A DNA stretch of 64,000 bases from Arachidicoccus sp. (lineage in GTDB: Bacteria > Bacteroidota > Bacteroidia > Chitinophagales > Chitinophagaceae), in assembly GCA_028283605.1 (NCBI GenBank), contig JAPWKH010000013.1, positions 1 to 64,000 on the forward strand. The letters are read 5' to 3'. Positions 10,362 to 20,918 of this stretch are shown piece after piece. Under the pieces are notes generated by a model. It did no database searches. It had not been told where the DNA came from and was given only the letters and a program-made list of their open reading frames with translations. The position numbers were made by a program, and so were the translations under genes. Every line of letters starts with the position of its first letter. Within the stretch, counting starts at the first letter, position 1.

Positions 10362-10453
10362 GCTTACCGGCATAAAACATTGCATCCAAGTAAAGTTTTG
10401 AATATATAAAACTTTACTTTTTTTTTTGAAAACACATTGTATATTTTTTATTT

Positions 10454-10626
10454 GGGCGTGCCGCCAAGCTACAGCATCTGCTTTTATGCATGCTTTGTAA
10501 AACCGCTTGCCGTCAGGCTATTCAGGTCTTCGCTTCGCTACGGCGCTCCGTTTCACTGCGCACCGCTTCGCCGCAGCTCATGTCTTCATGCGCTGCTCTG
10601 TCGCGTCCTTACTATCCTTCACGCGC
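10454..10626. repeat. GGGCGTG...TTCACGC-type intergenic repeat of Bacteroidota
   Basis: A GC-rich island in an AT-rich spacer. It starts with GGGCGTGCC, holds several CGCTTCGCTACGGCGCTCCG-type segments and ends with TACTATCCTTCACGC. I recognise this start and end pattern from intergenic repeats scattered in Bacteroidota genomes. They do not encode protein. The rest of the 10362-10803 interval is AT-rich and otherwise empty. Confidence 0.55.
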
Positions 10627-10803
10627 TCCACGCAAATCATTACATCTTCCGCCATACCGAAACAAAATTCAAAATCATTGCGCCGGTATCCAAGCTAATT
10701 ACGAGCGCGGCAATATGCATTATTATGCTTGATAAAAAACAATTTTTAAAATTTTAAACATTCCTGCTATCTGCCGAAACAAGGTTTAGATTTATATTTG
10801 GCG

Positions 10804-12123
10804 ATGAACTTTCAAAAAATCTTTATTACAACATTGTTTGTTTGCGCTATACATTCTTATACGCATGCGCAGGATAGTATTTATCAATACGACATTCACA
10901 GCATACAGTCGCCGTTTACATTAGCAGCAAGAAGATCAAGTTTTGAAAATTATTTATTCAATAAAACAATCAAAGAAACTTTTACCGGTCCGCTCAATCA
11001 ATATACCGAAGATAAATTTCAGGATGCGGCATTATCTGCCGTACAATTCCTCATAGAAAATCCATACACACAGCGCGGCCTCGATAAAATGTTTGATTGG
11101 TATTTTCAATCCGATCCTTACACAAGAGAAACTGCGTTGCTGTGCGCGTATGCAGTTTATCCTTCACTATACAATCAGAAAATATTAACCATTGTACCTT
11201 ACGAGAAAAATCCGAAACTTTTTGCGATGGGCGTTTTGTACAATTTTCGCAACGATTCTTCCGATGCTTTTGTAAGAAGGATGCTTCATCAGATCAATAT
11301 TCAATTTGCAAACAATGATGCTATTCCTGTATTATCTGAACTTAAAAAATATTTGCTAAATCATGTGCGTTACGAACATATTGCCACACCTGCATGGAGA
11401 GAATTATTCAATTATCAAAGATTGTTCGGGCAAAAAACGGTTTACAGTTTTCAAAGGCAAAACCGTGATTATTCGGGCATTTGCATTGTGCAATATGAAG
11501 ATGGCAGCTTTGCAAAAGACAGTTCAGGAAAATTGATTACCATTCGTCAACTGGCGCGATCGGGAAGCGGTATGCCGTATTTTATTACGAATGGCAATAC
11601 GCCGCAAGGCATTTACAGAATTGCAGGTATTAATTCATCAATCGATCATTTGATTGGCCCGACACCGAATTTACAATCAATCATCCCTTTTCAAAACGAT
11701 TACGTTTTTTACAGAGGCATTACTTATGATCTTACCGCAAGCCCTTTGGATAATTATAAAAGATTGCTGCCGCCGTCATGGCAAGATTATATGCCTATGC
11801 AGGAAAGCTTTTTTGCGGGACAAGCCGGAAGAAGATTTATAATTATACACGGCAGTACACTCGATCCTAAATTCTTTGAAGGTCAGCCGTTTTATCCCTT
11901 AACGCCCACCGACGGCTGTCTGGCAACTTCAGAAATATGGAACCCGAAAGACGGCTATCTTCTGCAAAGCGATCAATTAAAATTGGTAAATACATTTATG
12001 CGCACACCTTCGGGAATGGGTATGTTGATATTGATTAATTTAGATAATCAGCAAAAAAATATTTCGTCAGAAGAAATAGAAGAACTGGTAAAGAATTATG
12101 AATTGAGTTTGCCTAAAAAATAA
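10804..12123 (+). CDS. Secreted protein with L,D-transpeptidase-like C-terminal motif
   Basis: 439 residues from the ATG that opens a signal peptide (MNFQKIFITTLFVCAIHSY, cleavage after HAQ). A TTG two codons upstream is less likely. The N-terminal 200 residues are helical and not recognised. The C-terminal part has FIIIHGSTLDPKFF (His349) and TPTDGCLATSEIW (Cys372), which resembles the HG...(S/T)xGC signature of YkuD-type L,D-transpeptidases, although spacing and the flanking residues are atypical. If the resemblance holds, it would act on periplasmic peptidoglycan. Otherwise it is a conserved secreted hypothetical protein. Confidence 0.65.
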   Translation: MNFQKIFITTLFVCAIHSYTHAQDSIYQYDIHSIQSPFTLAARRSSFENYLFNKTIKETFTGPLNQYTEDKFQDAALSAVQFLIENPYTQRGLDKMFDWYFQSDPYTRETALLCAYAVYPSLYNQKILTIVPYEKNPKLFAMGVLYNFRNDSSDAFVRRMLHQINIQFANNDAIPVLSELKKYLLNHVRYEHIATPAWRELFNYQRLFGQKTVYSFQRQNRDYSGICIVQYEDGSFAKDSSGKLITIRQLARSGSGMPYFITNGNTPQGIYRIAGINSSIDHLIGPTPNLQSIIPFQNDYVFYRGITYDLTASPLDNYKRLLPPSWQDYMPMQESFFAGQAGRRFIIIHGSTLDPKFFEGQPFYPLTPTDGCLATSEIWNPKDGYLLQSDQLKLVNTFMRTPSGMGMLILINLDNQQKNISSEEIEELVKNYELSLPKK

Positions 12124-12130
12124 GCTTTAT

Positions 12131-12601
12131 TTACAACCAGCGACGGACACTTTTTTTATATTCTTTATAAACTTGCCCGAATTTTCTTCTAAGATATTTT
12201 TCTTCTCTTCTCACCACATAGAAATCTATAATCAGTACAAGGAAAGGCATTAAGATAAACGTCCACCAGTTTCCCCATATTAAACCAGATGAAGCATAGA
12301 TAAAGAAAAAACCGATGTACATTGGATTGCGGCTAAACGCATAAACGCCACCGGTTTGTAAATTATTGGCCGGCTTAATTGTAGTAACGCTATTATTTGT
12401 TTTGATAAACTGTACCCAAGCAGCACACACGTGCATAATTCCTGCTCCCATAAATATCCATCCAACAGCTTCTGCTGCATCACCACGGAGAAGATTGTAA
12501 GAAATGGGAAAAAGATATTGTGCCAGAACTGAAAAATAAAAAAAAGCAATATAAAATAATGGTACCGGAATATAGATCTTTGGACTATCAGTTTGCGACA
12601 T
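12131..12601 (-). CDS. Isoprenylcysteine carboxyl methyltransferase-like (phospholipid methyltransferase) membrane protein
   Basis: 156 residues, four to five hydrophobic segments. The cofactor-binding signature TGGVYAFSRNPMYIGFFFIY and the late REEKYLRRKFGQVYKEYKKSVRRW segment are typical of the ICMT/PEMT family of SAM-dependent integral membrane methyltransferases. The substrate of bacterial members is usually unknown. It has no clear operon partner and converges on the upstream secreted protein gene, 7 nt from its end. Confidence 0.88.
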   Translation of the reverse strand: MSQTDSPKIYIPVPLFYIAFFYFSVLAQYLFPISYNLLRGDAAEAVGWIFMGAGIMHVCAAWVQFIKTNNSVTTIKPANNLQTGGVYAFSRNPMYIGFFFIYASSGLIWGNWWTFILMPFLVLIIDFYVVRREEKYLRRKFGQVYKEYKKSVRRWL

Positions 12602-12697
12602 GTATAAAATTTAGATTAAGATTGAACTGTATGAAATTGAACTGTAAAGATACAAACTGTATAGTTTATTAAAACAAACGCTTAATATTTTATATAA

Positions 12698-13212
12698 TTA
12701 TTTAAGATAAATATCCAGCAAGCCATCGGGCAGTGTGAGATATATTTTCTTATTTTTTCGGTCGATGGAATTTAAAGTTTCTTCGTGAAGCGGTATCAAA
12801 ACCTCTTTATTCTGAAAGAATATTTTTAGAAGAATCTGGTGCGGCTGTTCTATTACTTCTTCAACTTTTCCCAAAGGAGCTTTTTCGTCATAAACTAGAT
12901 AATCAATTAAAGAAACCGGGGCGTTGGCATCAGCTATTTTATGAAAGTCTTCCTTAGTCAGCCACACTCTTTTTTTACAAGTCTTTGAACCGATTCTTTT
13001 GAGGAAATATGCTCTGTTTTGCAAATTATTTCTGTTTCATTTTTCGCCTTGGACGATTCTAAAAAATAAGGTATAAAACTGTCTTTTTGTTCTTCAATAA
13101 ATATGGCTGCGGCTTTATCCAGATTTGTTTTTTTATTTAATACATGCTGAATAATAAATTCACCCGCAACGCCATGTGTGGCCACAATTTTCCCTATGTG
13201 TATATAATCCAA
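12698..13212 (-). CDS. rimM: Ribosome maturation factor RimM, interrupted by a -1 shift in an A7 run
   Basis: RimM assists 30S maturation by binding protein S19 and helping 16S processing. The N-terminal half (MDYIHIGKIVATHGVAGEF, 84 codons) stops after VQRLVKKECG. The C-terminal PRC-barrel half (VWLTKEDFHKIADANAP through TLPDGLLDIYL) continues in another frame. The two join if one adenine is added in the run at 12970-12976: GTA-AAA-AAA-GAG would become GTA-AAA-AAA-AGA, giving VKKRVWLTKED. The run A-AAA-AAA is also a slippery sequence on which -1 slippage would restore the full protein of about 170 residues. Sequencing error, mutation or genuine slippage cannot be separated from this sequence alone. 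Confidence 0.85.
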
Positions 13213-13235
13213 TTTTCTAAAATTATTTGATAAGA

Positions 13236-14594
13236 TTAATCTTCTTTTTTTTCATTTTCATCTTCGCCTTCTATCGGTTTCATTAACACCTTTTCTACAG
13301 AGCTGCGGTACATTTTCAATATAGTAATTTCGTAGCCATCATAAGTAAGCACTTCGCCTTCAACCGGCACGCTCCCGTGTTCATAAGTTATCAGCCCGGA
13401 AAGCGTTGAATATTCATCAATCACGGGAAGTTTTATGGTAAGAAAATCATTAATGTCATCAATGTTTTCATGCGCTTGCACCAGAAAACTTCCATCGCTT
13501 TGCGGTTCTACAATCGGCTGTTCTGCATCGTGTTCATCTTGTATATCGCCTACTAATTCTTCCAATACATCTTCCATGGTTACGATACCGGCAATATCGC
13601 CATATTCATCCGTAACTACTGCAATTTGCAAATGATCTTTTTGAAAAGAACGAAGAAGATCATTCAGCTTCATGCTGTCGGGAATATAAAATACAGGTCG
13701 CAGCAGTTTTTTAATATCCCCTTTTTTACCATCGTTTACAAACTGCAAAATGTCTTTTACGGTAATGATTCCTATAAGATCATTCAGGCTTTCTTTGTAT
13801 ACAGGATATCTCGAATACCCCTCGCTGATTACTTTGTTTATAAGTTCATCAACGCCATCATCAAGGTCGAGCGCCACTACATCTTTTCTGTGCGTAAGTA
13901 TATCTCTTACACGGCTTGAATCAAAATCAAATACTTTATTGATGAGTTCTCGTTCGGAATCTTCTATTTCTCCCCCTTCTTCGCTTTCAGTGATGATCAT
14001 TTTTATTTCTTCTTCCGTGTGAATATCCTGTTCGTGAATAGGATCAATTCTCAATATTCGTAATATAATATTTGAAATGGAATTAAGCAGCCAGATAAAA
14101 GGACGGAATATAAAATAAAAAATACGAAGCGGCCATGCAACCAATAAAGTAGTAGGTGCTGCTTTGCGTATAGCTATTGACTTTGGCGCCAATTCACCAA
14201 ACACAATATGTAAAATTGTAATCAGCATAAAAGCTACTACAATAGACCATTCTTGCGCCGCATGTGTACCAAGGCTGATGTGAAAGAATGTAAATATATT
14301 TTGTACAATTCCCGTCATTACATCTTCGCCTACCCAGCCAAGGCCGAGCGAAGCAAGTGTAACGCCCAATTGTGTTGCAGCTAAATAATTATCCAAATTA
14401 TTAGTAACCAGCTTAGCTGTATCTACCAATTTTTCAGTAGCTCCTTTTGAAGTATTTAACTGTGAGGAACGGACTTTTACAATGGCAAATTCCGCAGCAA
14501 CAAAAAAACCATTTAGCAATACAAGAAAGATAGTTAGAAAAATTCTATACAAATCGACAGAATGCGTCGACGGAGGTATATCGGAAATCATCAT
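13236..14594 (-). CDS. CNNM/CBS-domain membrane protein (hemolysin C/CorC family)
   Basis: 452 residues. The N-terminal CNNM (DUF21) membrane domain spans about 1-200 (FLVLLNGFFVAAEFAIVKVRSSQL, then LASLGLGWVGED and FGELAPKSIAI). Two CBS domains follow (about 220-345, including ILTHRKDVVALDLDD and HLQIAVVTDEYGDIAGIVTMEDVLEELVGDI), then a CorC/HlyC C-terminal domain (GSFLVQAHENIDDIND). The family is linked to Mg2+/Co2+ efflux or transport at the inner membrane. Either of the first two Met codons could start the protein. Confidence 0.93.
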   Translation of the reverse strand: MMISDIPPSTHSVDLYRIFLTIFLVLLNGFFVAAEFAIVKVRSSQLNTSKGATEKLVDTAKLVTNNLDNYLAATQLGVTLASLGLGWVGEDVMTGIVQNIFTFFHISLGTHAAQEWSIVVAFMLITILHIVFGELAPKSIAIRKAAPTTLLVAWPLRIFYFIFRPFIWLLNSISNIILRILRIDPIHEQDIHTEEEIKMIITESEEGGEIEDSERELINKVFDFDSSRVRDILTHRKDVVALDLDDGVDELINKVISEGYSRYPVYKESLNDLIGIITVKDILQFVNDGKKGDIKKLLRPVFYIPDSMKLNDLLRSFQKDHLQIAVVTDEYGDIAGIVTMEDVLEELVGDIQDEHDAEQPIVEPQSDGSFLVQAHENIDDINDFLTIKLPVIDEYSTLSGLITYEHGSVPVEGEVLTYDGYEITILKMYRSSVEKVLMKPIEGEDENEKKED

Positions 14595-14777
14595 TTAATT
14601 CAATGGGTGGATACAATATTAACGAATTTGGTATAAATGAAGAAAAATATTACTAATATTTTCTATCGGCATACTGATATCCACACTACAATTATCACGC
14701 TAAACCCCTATCAATTCTAACATTTGTTCTTATAATTTTAATCTTCTATTTTTTATTTTCCCGTAAATAAATGATAA

Positions 14778-16097
<1,320 letters not shown>

Positions 16098-16117
16098 AAT
16101 TTTTTACATAAAAGGAA

Positions 16118-16159
16118 AAGCATAAAAACCGATTCAAAGATGAATCGGTTTTTATGCTT
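16118..16159. terminator. Strong stem-loop downstream of eno
   Basis: A 19-bp perfect inverted repeat (arms 16118-16136 and 16141-16159) with a 4-nt loop, beginning 20 nt after the eno stop. The arms contain AAAAACCGATTCA, giving a T-rich second half. It is the eno terminator and may insulate the next gene. Confidence 0.8.
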
Positions 16160-16224
16160 TATACTTGATAAGTATTTCTATTAAATCAATTCGCCTACAT
16201 TGCTTTATCTTTATAAATCCATAT

Positions 16225-17022
16225 ATGTCATCAACACTTACGATAACTACGATACAATCTGCAATTCACTGGGAAAATATCGATATGAATTTAGAAATGT
16301 TTTCGAAGAAAATTGATTCGATACACGATAAAACAGAAATCATCGTTCTGCCCGAAATGTTTTCAACCGGCTTCATCAGCCAGCCGGAAAATCTTGCCGA
16401 AACAATGAGCGGCACAACTGTTCAATGGATGAAAAAAACAGCTTCTAAAAAAAATAGTATCTTAACCGGAAGTATTGTAATAAAAGAGAACGATAAATAT
16501 TTCAACCGCTTAATATGGATGTTGCCAAATGGGCAATATGGGGTATATGACAAAAGGCATTTGTTTTCATACAGCGGAGAAAATAAATATTTTACCGGCG
16601 GAGATAAGAGATTGATTGCCTCTGCGAAAGGCTGGAAAATAAATTTACAAATATGTTACGACCTGCGATTTCCGGTTTGGGCACGCCAAAATATGAAAGA
16701 TAATATTCCGGAATATGACGTGCTTATAAATGTCGCAAACTGGCCGGCAAAAAGGCAACACGTATGGAAAACTTTGCTGCAGGCAAGAGCAATTGAGAAT
16801 ATGGCTTATACAGTGGGCGTAAACCGTACAGGCATTGACGGAAACAATATTTTATATAACGGTAATACTTCTGTAATAGATCCGCTGGGTAATATTATTT
16901 ATCAAAAAGAGAATGATGAAGATATTTTTACAATCACATTAAAAAGAGAAAATCTTGAACAAATCAGATCTCAGTTTTCATTTTTAAACGATGCAGATCG
17001 GTTCGAAATACTTCCTTCTTAG
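16225..17022 (+). CDS. Nitrilase-superfamily amidohydrolase, omega-amidase (YafV) type
   Basis: 265 residues from the ATG chosen because the family begins with a short strand (TLTITTIQSAIHWEN). An upstream in-frame start would add 20 unmatched residues. The Glu-Lys-Cys triad is visible: Glu44 (IVLPEMFSTGF), Lys110 (VYDKRHLFSYSGE) and Cys144 (LQICYDLRFPVWARQ). The phrases match omega-amidases, which hydrolyse alpha-ketoglutaramate or alpha-ketosuccinamate to 2-oxo acids and ammonia, a repair or salvage role. It acts in the cytoplasm. Confidence 0.93.
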   Translation: MSSTLTITTIQSAIHWENIDMNLEMFSKKIDSIHDKTEIIVLPEMFSTGFISQPENLAETMSGTTVQWMKKTASKKNSILTGSIVIKENDKYFNRLIWMLPNGQYGVYDKRHLFSYSGENKYFTGGDKRLIASAKGWKINLQICYDLRFPVWARQNMKDNIPEYDVLINVANWPAKRQHVWKTLLQARAIENMAYTVGVNRTGIDGNNILYNGNTSVIDPLGNIIYQKENDEDIFTITLKRENLEQIRSQFSFLNDADRFEILPS

Positions 17023-17054
17023 AACAGTAAAATATGCATTGATTCTTAAGTGCA

Positions 17055-17555
17055 CTATAATATTTTTTCCATAAAAATCAGATCCAGCCAACGATCAAAT
17101 TTATATCCTACTTCTTTTAGAAAACCAACTTCAACAAAACCGAACTTTTTGTGAAATTCAATGCTGATACTGTTTGCGGCATCTATACCGGCAATCATGG
17201 TATGTATTTTTTGTTGTTTGGCTGCAATTATTAATTCGCTCAAAAGCATTGCACCATAACCTTTTCCCCGATAATCTTTATGTATATAAACCGAGTGTTC
17301 TACACAGAAACGATAACCATCTTTTGGCCGGAATCTTGAATAGCAGCCATAAGCAACACATTTCCCGTCTGCCTCGCAAACAATTACAGGCATACCCGCC
17401 TCGTGTAATTGTTGGTACCATTTTTGAACATATTTTTCGTCACGTTCATGATAATCGTAAATGGCAGTAGTGTTAATGATAGCTTCATTCATAATATCCA
17501 AAATATATGGCAAATCTTTTATTTCAGCATTCCTGATTATAGCATCATTATTCAT
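17055..17555 (-). CDS. GNAT family N-acetyltransferase, phosphinothricin acetyltransferase-like
   Basis: 166 residues. Contains IRNAEIKDLPYILDIMNEAI, HSVYIHKDYRGKGYGAMLLSELI (the acetyl-CoA pyrophosphate loop, RGKGYG) and AANSISIEFHKKFGFVEVGFLKEVGYKF, all typical of the Pat/MddA/YncA branch. The natural substrate may be methionine sulfone or sulfoximine-like compounds. Resistance to phosphinothricin should not be assumed. It is a single gene, convergent with the amidase. Confidence 0.9.
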   Translation of the reverse strand: MNNDAIIRNAEIKDLPYILDIMNEAIINTTAIYDYHERDEKYVQKWYQQLHEAGMPVIVCEADGKCVAYGCYSRFRPKDGYRFCVEHSVYIHKDYRGKGYGAMLLSELIIAAKQQKIHTMIAGIDAANSISIEFHKKFGFVEVGFLKEVGYKFDRWLDLIFMEKIL

Positions 17556-17664
17556 GTTTAATATTTATTTTCTAAAATTAGGATAAAGCAGATTTAATAA
17601 AAATTTCTTTATAATAATTATCTTTGAGGCATTCTCTAATCTCTATTAAATTAAATAAAAATCT

Positions 17665-18252
17665 ATGCAGAAAATAGTCATTTCTTTATTTTCTCTTTTT
17701 ATCTTTTCTACAACGATTCATGCACAGCTATCCTCGTTTGAATTTGGCGTAAAAGCCGGAGGTACTTTCGGAAAAATTGATGGAGAATCTTTTAAGCAAG
17801 GATATAATTTTGGTGTGAATGCAGGATTTTTTGCATATATCGGAAGTAATAAAGTAGGCGTTCAGCCGGAAGTATTATTCAATCAAACCAAAACTACGGT
17901 TGAGGATGACAAGGTTTCGCCCGGCGATGTTTTAAATCAAGGTGCAAAAGGGCATTTAAATTATCTCAGCATTCCTATTTTACTAAGATATAATGTAGTT
18001 AATATTTTGAGTTTACAGGCCGGCCCCCAATTCGGGATATTGATGAATAAAAACAATAACCTTGTGCAAAATGGCCGGGATGCTTTTAAAGGCGGCGACT
18101 TTGCTATAGACCTGGGCGTACAACTGAACCTTAATAAACTGAAAGTGTACGGCAGATACAATATCGGTTTGTCAAATATAAGCGATGTTACAAGTTCGGA
18201 TAAATGGACTAATCAACAGTTTCAAGTTGGTATTGGTTTTCGATTATTATAA
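17665..18252 (+). CDS. Outer membrane beta-barrel protein (PorT-like family)
   Basis: 195 residues with a signal peptide (MQKIVISLFSLFIFSTTIHAQ) and alternating hydrophobic strands: FEFGVKAGGTFG, VGVQPEVLFNQ, YLSIPILLRYNVVNILSLQAGPQFGILM and a C-terminal FQVGIGFRLL ending on an aromatic/hydrophobic pattern expected for barrels. It matches the small eight-strand outer membrane proteins common in Bacteroidota. No specific ligand or partner can be named. It has no operon partner. Confidence 0.85.
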   Translation: MQKIVISLFSLFIFSTTIHAQLSSFEFGVKAGGTFGKIDGESFKQGYNFGVNAGFFAYIGSNKVGVQPEVLFNQTKTTVEDDKVSPGDVLNQGAKGHLNYLSIPILLRYNVVNILSLQAGPQFGILMNKNNNLVQNGRDAFKGGDFAIDLGVQLNLNKLKVYGRYNIGLSNISDVTSSDKWTNQQFQVGIGFRLL

Positions 18253-18287
18253 CTAATATTCCCGGCTGAATGTTATAAAGTTTACAG

Positions 18288-19172
18288 TTATCCGATTACA
18301 TTTTTTGTGTCTCTGGATTCATCGAATTGTCGTTTCCATCTGCGATGGCTCCAGAGATAATTGGCCGGATCTTTCCGAATAGTTTCTTCAAAAAATCTTA
18401 CAGAGGCTTTGGTAATTTCACCACGTTCAGTTTGTCTTGCATGTGTTGTATGTACAGTTAACTGAGAACGGTAAAAACCTCTTTTTATTTTTATTATTTC
18501 ACAAAATACAACAGCATTATCTGCAATTCGCGCACTTGTTTCCGGCCCTTTTGTAAAAGCCGTTCTTTTTCCGAAAAAATCCAGCCAGTATGCGCCGCGT
18601 AAGAATCTCGGGCTTTGGTCGGCAACTAAAACAAAAGATTTTTGCTGATGAATATATGGCTTAAACTGTTCTTTAAATTTATATGTGTCAATCAGTTTTG
18701 TGCCAAAACGTGAGCGAATTTTCAGCATAATTTTTTCCATTGTTTTATTGTTTACGTGCGCGTATACAATTAACTGTGTAAAAGGATTGCTGATGGAATA
18801 TGCAAGATTTGCCCATTCCCAGTTAAATGAATGCGCCATGATAATGTCGCAGCTGAAACCCTGATTATATAAGGATTCCAGCGTTTTATAGTCACAATCA
18901 AATCTGGCAGAGACACTTTTTTGAGGAAGAGAAATCAGCTTTATCGTTTCTATAAAATTGTCTGTAAAACGGCGGTAAAATTCTTTGCTGATTTTATTCC
19001 TTTCTTTATTTGATTTTTCCGGGAATGCAATTTTTAAATTTTCGGAAACAACTTTTCTTCTGTAGCGGATAATGCCATAAAGAATAAAAGCAATCGCATC
19101 GCTAAACGCATATAAAATAAAGAAGGGCAGTAAAGAGATGAGATAAAGAAAGCCGTATAAGATGTAGTACAT
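18288..19172 (-). CDS. Lysophospholipid/lipid A acyltransferase family protein (LpxL/HtrB-like)
   Basis: 294 residues, an N-terminal hydrophobic anchor (FLYLISLLPFFILYAFSDAIAFILY) then a catalytic domain. The expected H-x4-D/E motif appears as AHSFNWEWANLAY, and later segments (VLVADQSPRFLRGAYWLDFFGKRTAFTKGPETSARIADNAVVF) match late acyltransferases of lipid A synthesis. In Bacteroidota such enzymes act on lipid A or on other envelope lipids. The start lies 15 nt past the nadB stop on the same strand, so the two are probably cotranscribed. Confidence 0.9.
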   Translation of the reverse strand: MYYILYGFLYLISLLPFFILYAFSDAIAFILYGIIRYRRKVVSENLKIAFPEKSNKERNKISKEFYRRFTDNFIETIKLISLPQKSVSARFDCDYKTLESLYNQGFSCDIIMAHSFNWEWANLAYSISNPFTQLIVYAHVNNKTMEKIMLKIRSRFGTKLIDTYKFKEQFKPYIHQQKSFVLVADQSPRFLRGAYWLDFFGKRTAFTKGPETSARIADNAVVFCEIIKIKRGFYRSQLTVHTTHARQTERGEITKASVRFFEETIRKDPANYLWSHRRWKRQFDESRDTKNVIG

Positions 19173-19187
19173 TAACTTTTTAAAAAT

Positions 19188-20810
19188 TTACAGAATTACA
19201 TTTTGTACAATGCTGCTCTTATTGGGATAATCGGTATTGTAATGCAAACCGCGGCTTTCCTTACGAAGCTGCGCTCCTTTAACGATAAGGTAAGCGGTGG
19301 TAATGATATTTCTCAATTCGCATAATTGCGGCGACACTTTAGCGGACTTATATAAATTTTCTGTTTCTTCAAACAATAGATCAAGCCTGCGCATGGCACG
19401 TTCCAGACGAATATTATTTCTTACAATACCTACATAATCACTCATTATCTGCTCAAGCTCTTTTAAGCTCTGTGTTATCAATATCATTTCTTTCGGCTGG
19501 GAAGTTCCTTCGGCATTCCAATCCGGCACATTAATATTATATAGGTGTTCAACAATTTTATTTAATTGTTTTTCTTCCAAAAGCCTTACTACATCTGCAT
19601 AAGCACGATGGCCAAAAACCATGGCTTCCAGCAGGCTGTTGCTTGCCAAACGATTGGCGCCATGCAAACCGGTACTGCTGCATTCACCGCAGGCATATAA
19701 ATTTTTGATTGATGTTTTTGCATTCTCATCTACTTTAATGCCGCCGCAACTGTAGTGAGCAGCCGGAGCAACAGGTATATATTGTTTAAAAACATCTATG
19801 CCGATACTTAAACATTTCTCATATATATTAGGAAAATGTTGCAAAAATTTCTCTTTATCTAAATGAGTGCAATCTAAATAAACATGCTCTGTTCCATGCT
19901 TCTTCATTTCGCTGTCAATTGCACGTGCTACAATATCGCGCGGCGCCAGATCTTTGCGCTTGTCATATTGTTCCATAAAAGCTTCGCCGAGTTTGTTTCG
20001 TAAAATAGCGCCCTGCCCGCGTACAGCTTCGCTTATCAGAAATGAGGGAGACTCGCCGGGATGGAACAATGCAGTCGGATGAAATTGTATAAACTCCATA
20101 TTTTCTATTCGCCCTTTGGCGCGATAAAACATTGCAACGCCATCCCCTGTTGCAACCTTTGGATTGGTAGTTGTTCTATAAACTTGCCCGCAACCGCCCG
20201 TTGCCAACAACGTAACGGGAGAAAGAATTTTTTCTATTTTTTTTGTATGATGATTTAATACATATATGCCAAAACAAGTAATGTCCGGTGTTGCTTTTGT
20301 AACTAAATAACCAAGATGATGTTGCGTGATTAATTCAATTACGTAACAATGCTGAATAAATTCAATATTTGGATGTTTCTTAGCTTCTTCGATCAGCGCC
20401 CTTTCCATTTCTCTTCCTGTAACATCTTTGTAATGCAATATCCTGAATTCGCTATGGCCTCCTTCCCTACCTAAATCGTATTCGCCTTTTTCATCTTTGT
20501 CGAATGATGCGCCATAATTGATTATTTCCTGAATTCGCTGTGGACCTTCTGTAACTACAATTTCCACAGCTCTTGGGTTGCAAAGCCCATCACCGGCAAT
20601 TAAAGTATCTTCTATGTGCTTTTCGAAACTATCCTTTTCTTCGTCCCAAACGCCTGCTACGCCACCTTGCGCAAAACTTGTATTGGTATTTTCAGCAGAG
20701 GATGCTTTGGTAATAACCGTTATTTTTTTATCCGGAAAATGTTTGGCGGTTTTAATTGCAAATGTTAAACCAGCTATACCTGAACCTACAACAAGAAAAT
20801 CTGTTTCCAT
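19188..20810 (-). CDS. nadB: L-aspartate oxidase
   Basis: 540 residues. It oxidises L-aspartate to iminoaspartate, the first step of de novo NAD synthesis. The N-terminus has the FAD-binding fold (FLVVGSGIAGLTFAIKTAKHF). Also visible are NTSFAQGGVAGVWDEEKDS, GREGGHSEFRILHYKDVTGREMERAL, QFHPTALFHPGESPSFLISEAVRGQGAILRN, and the late RNNIRLERAMRRLDLL domain, which together separate it from succinate dehydrogenase flavoproteins. nadA and nadC are not in the window. Confidence 0.96.
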   Translation of the reverse strand: METDFLVVGSGIAGLTFAIKTAKHFPDKKITVITKASSAENTNTSFAQGGVAGVWDEEKDSFEKHIEDTLIAGDGLCNPRAVEIVVTEGPQRIQEIINYGASFDKDEKGEYDLGREGGHSEFRILHYKDVTGREMERALIEEAKKHPNIEFIQHCYVIELITQHHLGYLVTKATPDITCFGIYVLNHHTKKIEKILSPVTLLATGGCGQVYRTTTNPKVATGDGVAMFYRAKGRIENMEFIQFHPTALFHPGESPSFLISEAVRGQGAILRNKLGEAFMEQYDKRKDLAPRDIVARAIDSEMKKHGTEHVYLDCTHLDKEKFLQHFPNIYEKCLSIGIDVFKQYIPVAPAAHYSCGGIKVDENAKTSIKNLYACGECSSTGLHGANRLASNSLLEAMVFGHRAYADVVRLLEEKQLNKIVEHLYNINVPDWNAEGTSQPKEMILITQSLKELEQIMSDYVGIVRNNIRLERAMRRLDLLFEETENLYKSAKVSPQLCELRNIITTAYLIVKGAQLRKESRGLHYNTDYPNKSSIVQNVIL

Positions 20811-20851
20811 GACTAAATTTTAAAGCCAAAACTAATTAATTATATTTTTTT

Positions 20852-20893
20852 GAAAGAAATAAAAAAGCAATCGCGTTGAGGTGCAATTGCTTT
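20852..20893 (-). terminator. Intrinsic terminator of the amino acid permease gene
   Basis: AAAGCAAT and ATTGCTTT arms (20864-20871 and 20886-20893) enclose a short loop. On the minus strand a T-rich tail follows. It lies 26 nt past the permease stop. Confidence 0.65.
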
Positions 20894-20918
20894 ATTTAAC
20901 ATCTTATATCTCAAATTT

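Noticed and set aside
10437-10757. Open frames of 63 to 106 codons downstream of the ferredoxin gene
   Set aside because: They lie in the GC-rich intergenic repeat, overlap one another in different frames and have no recognisable protein pattern.
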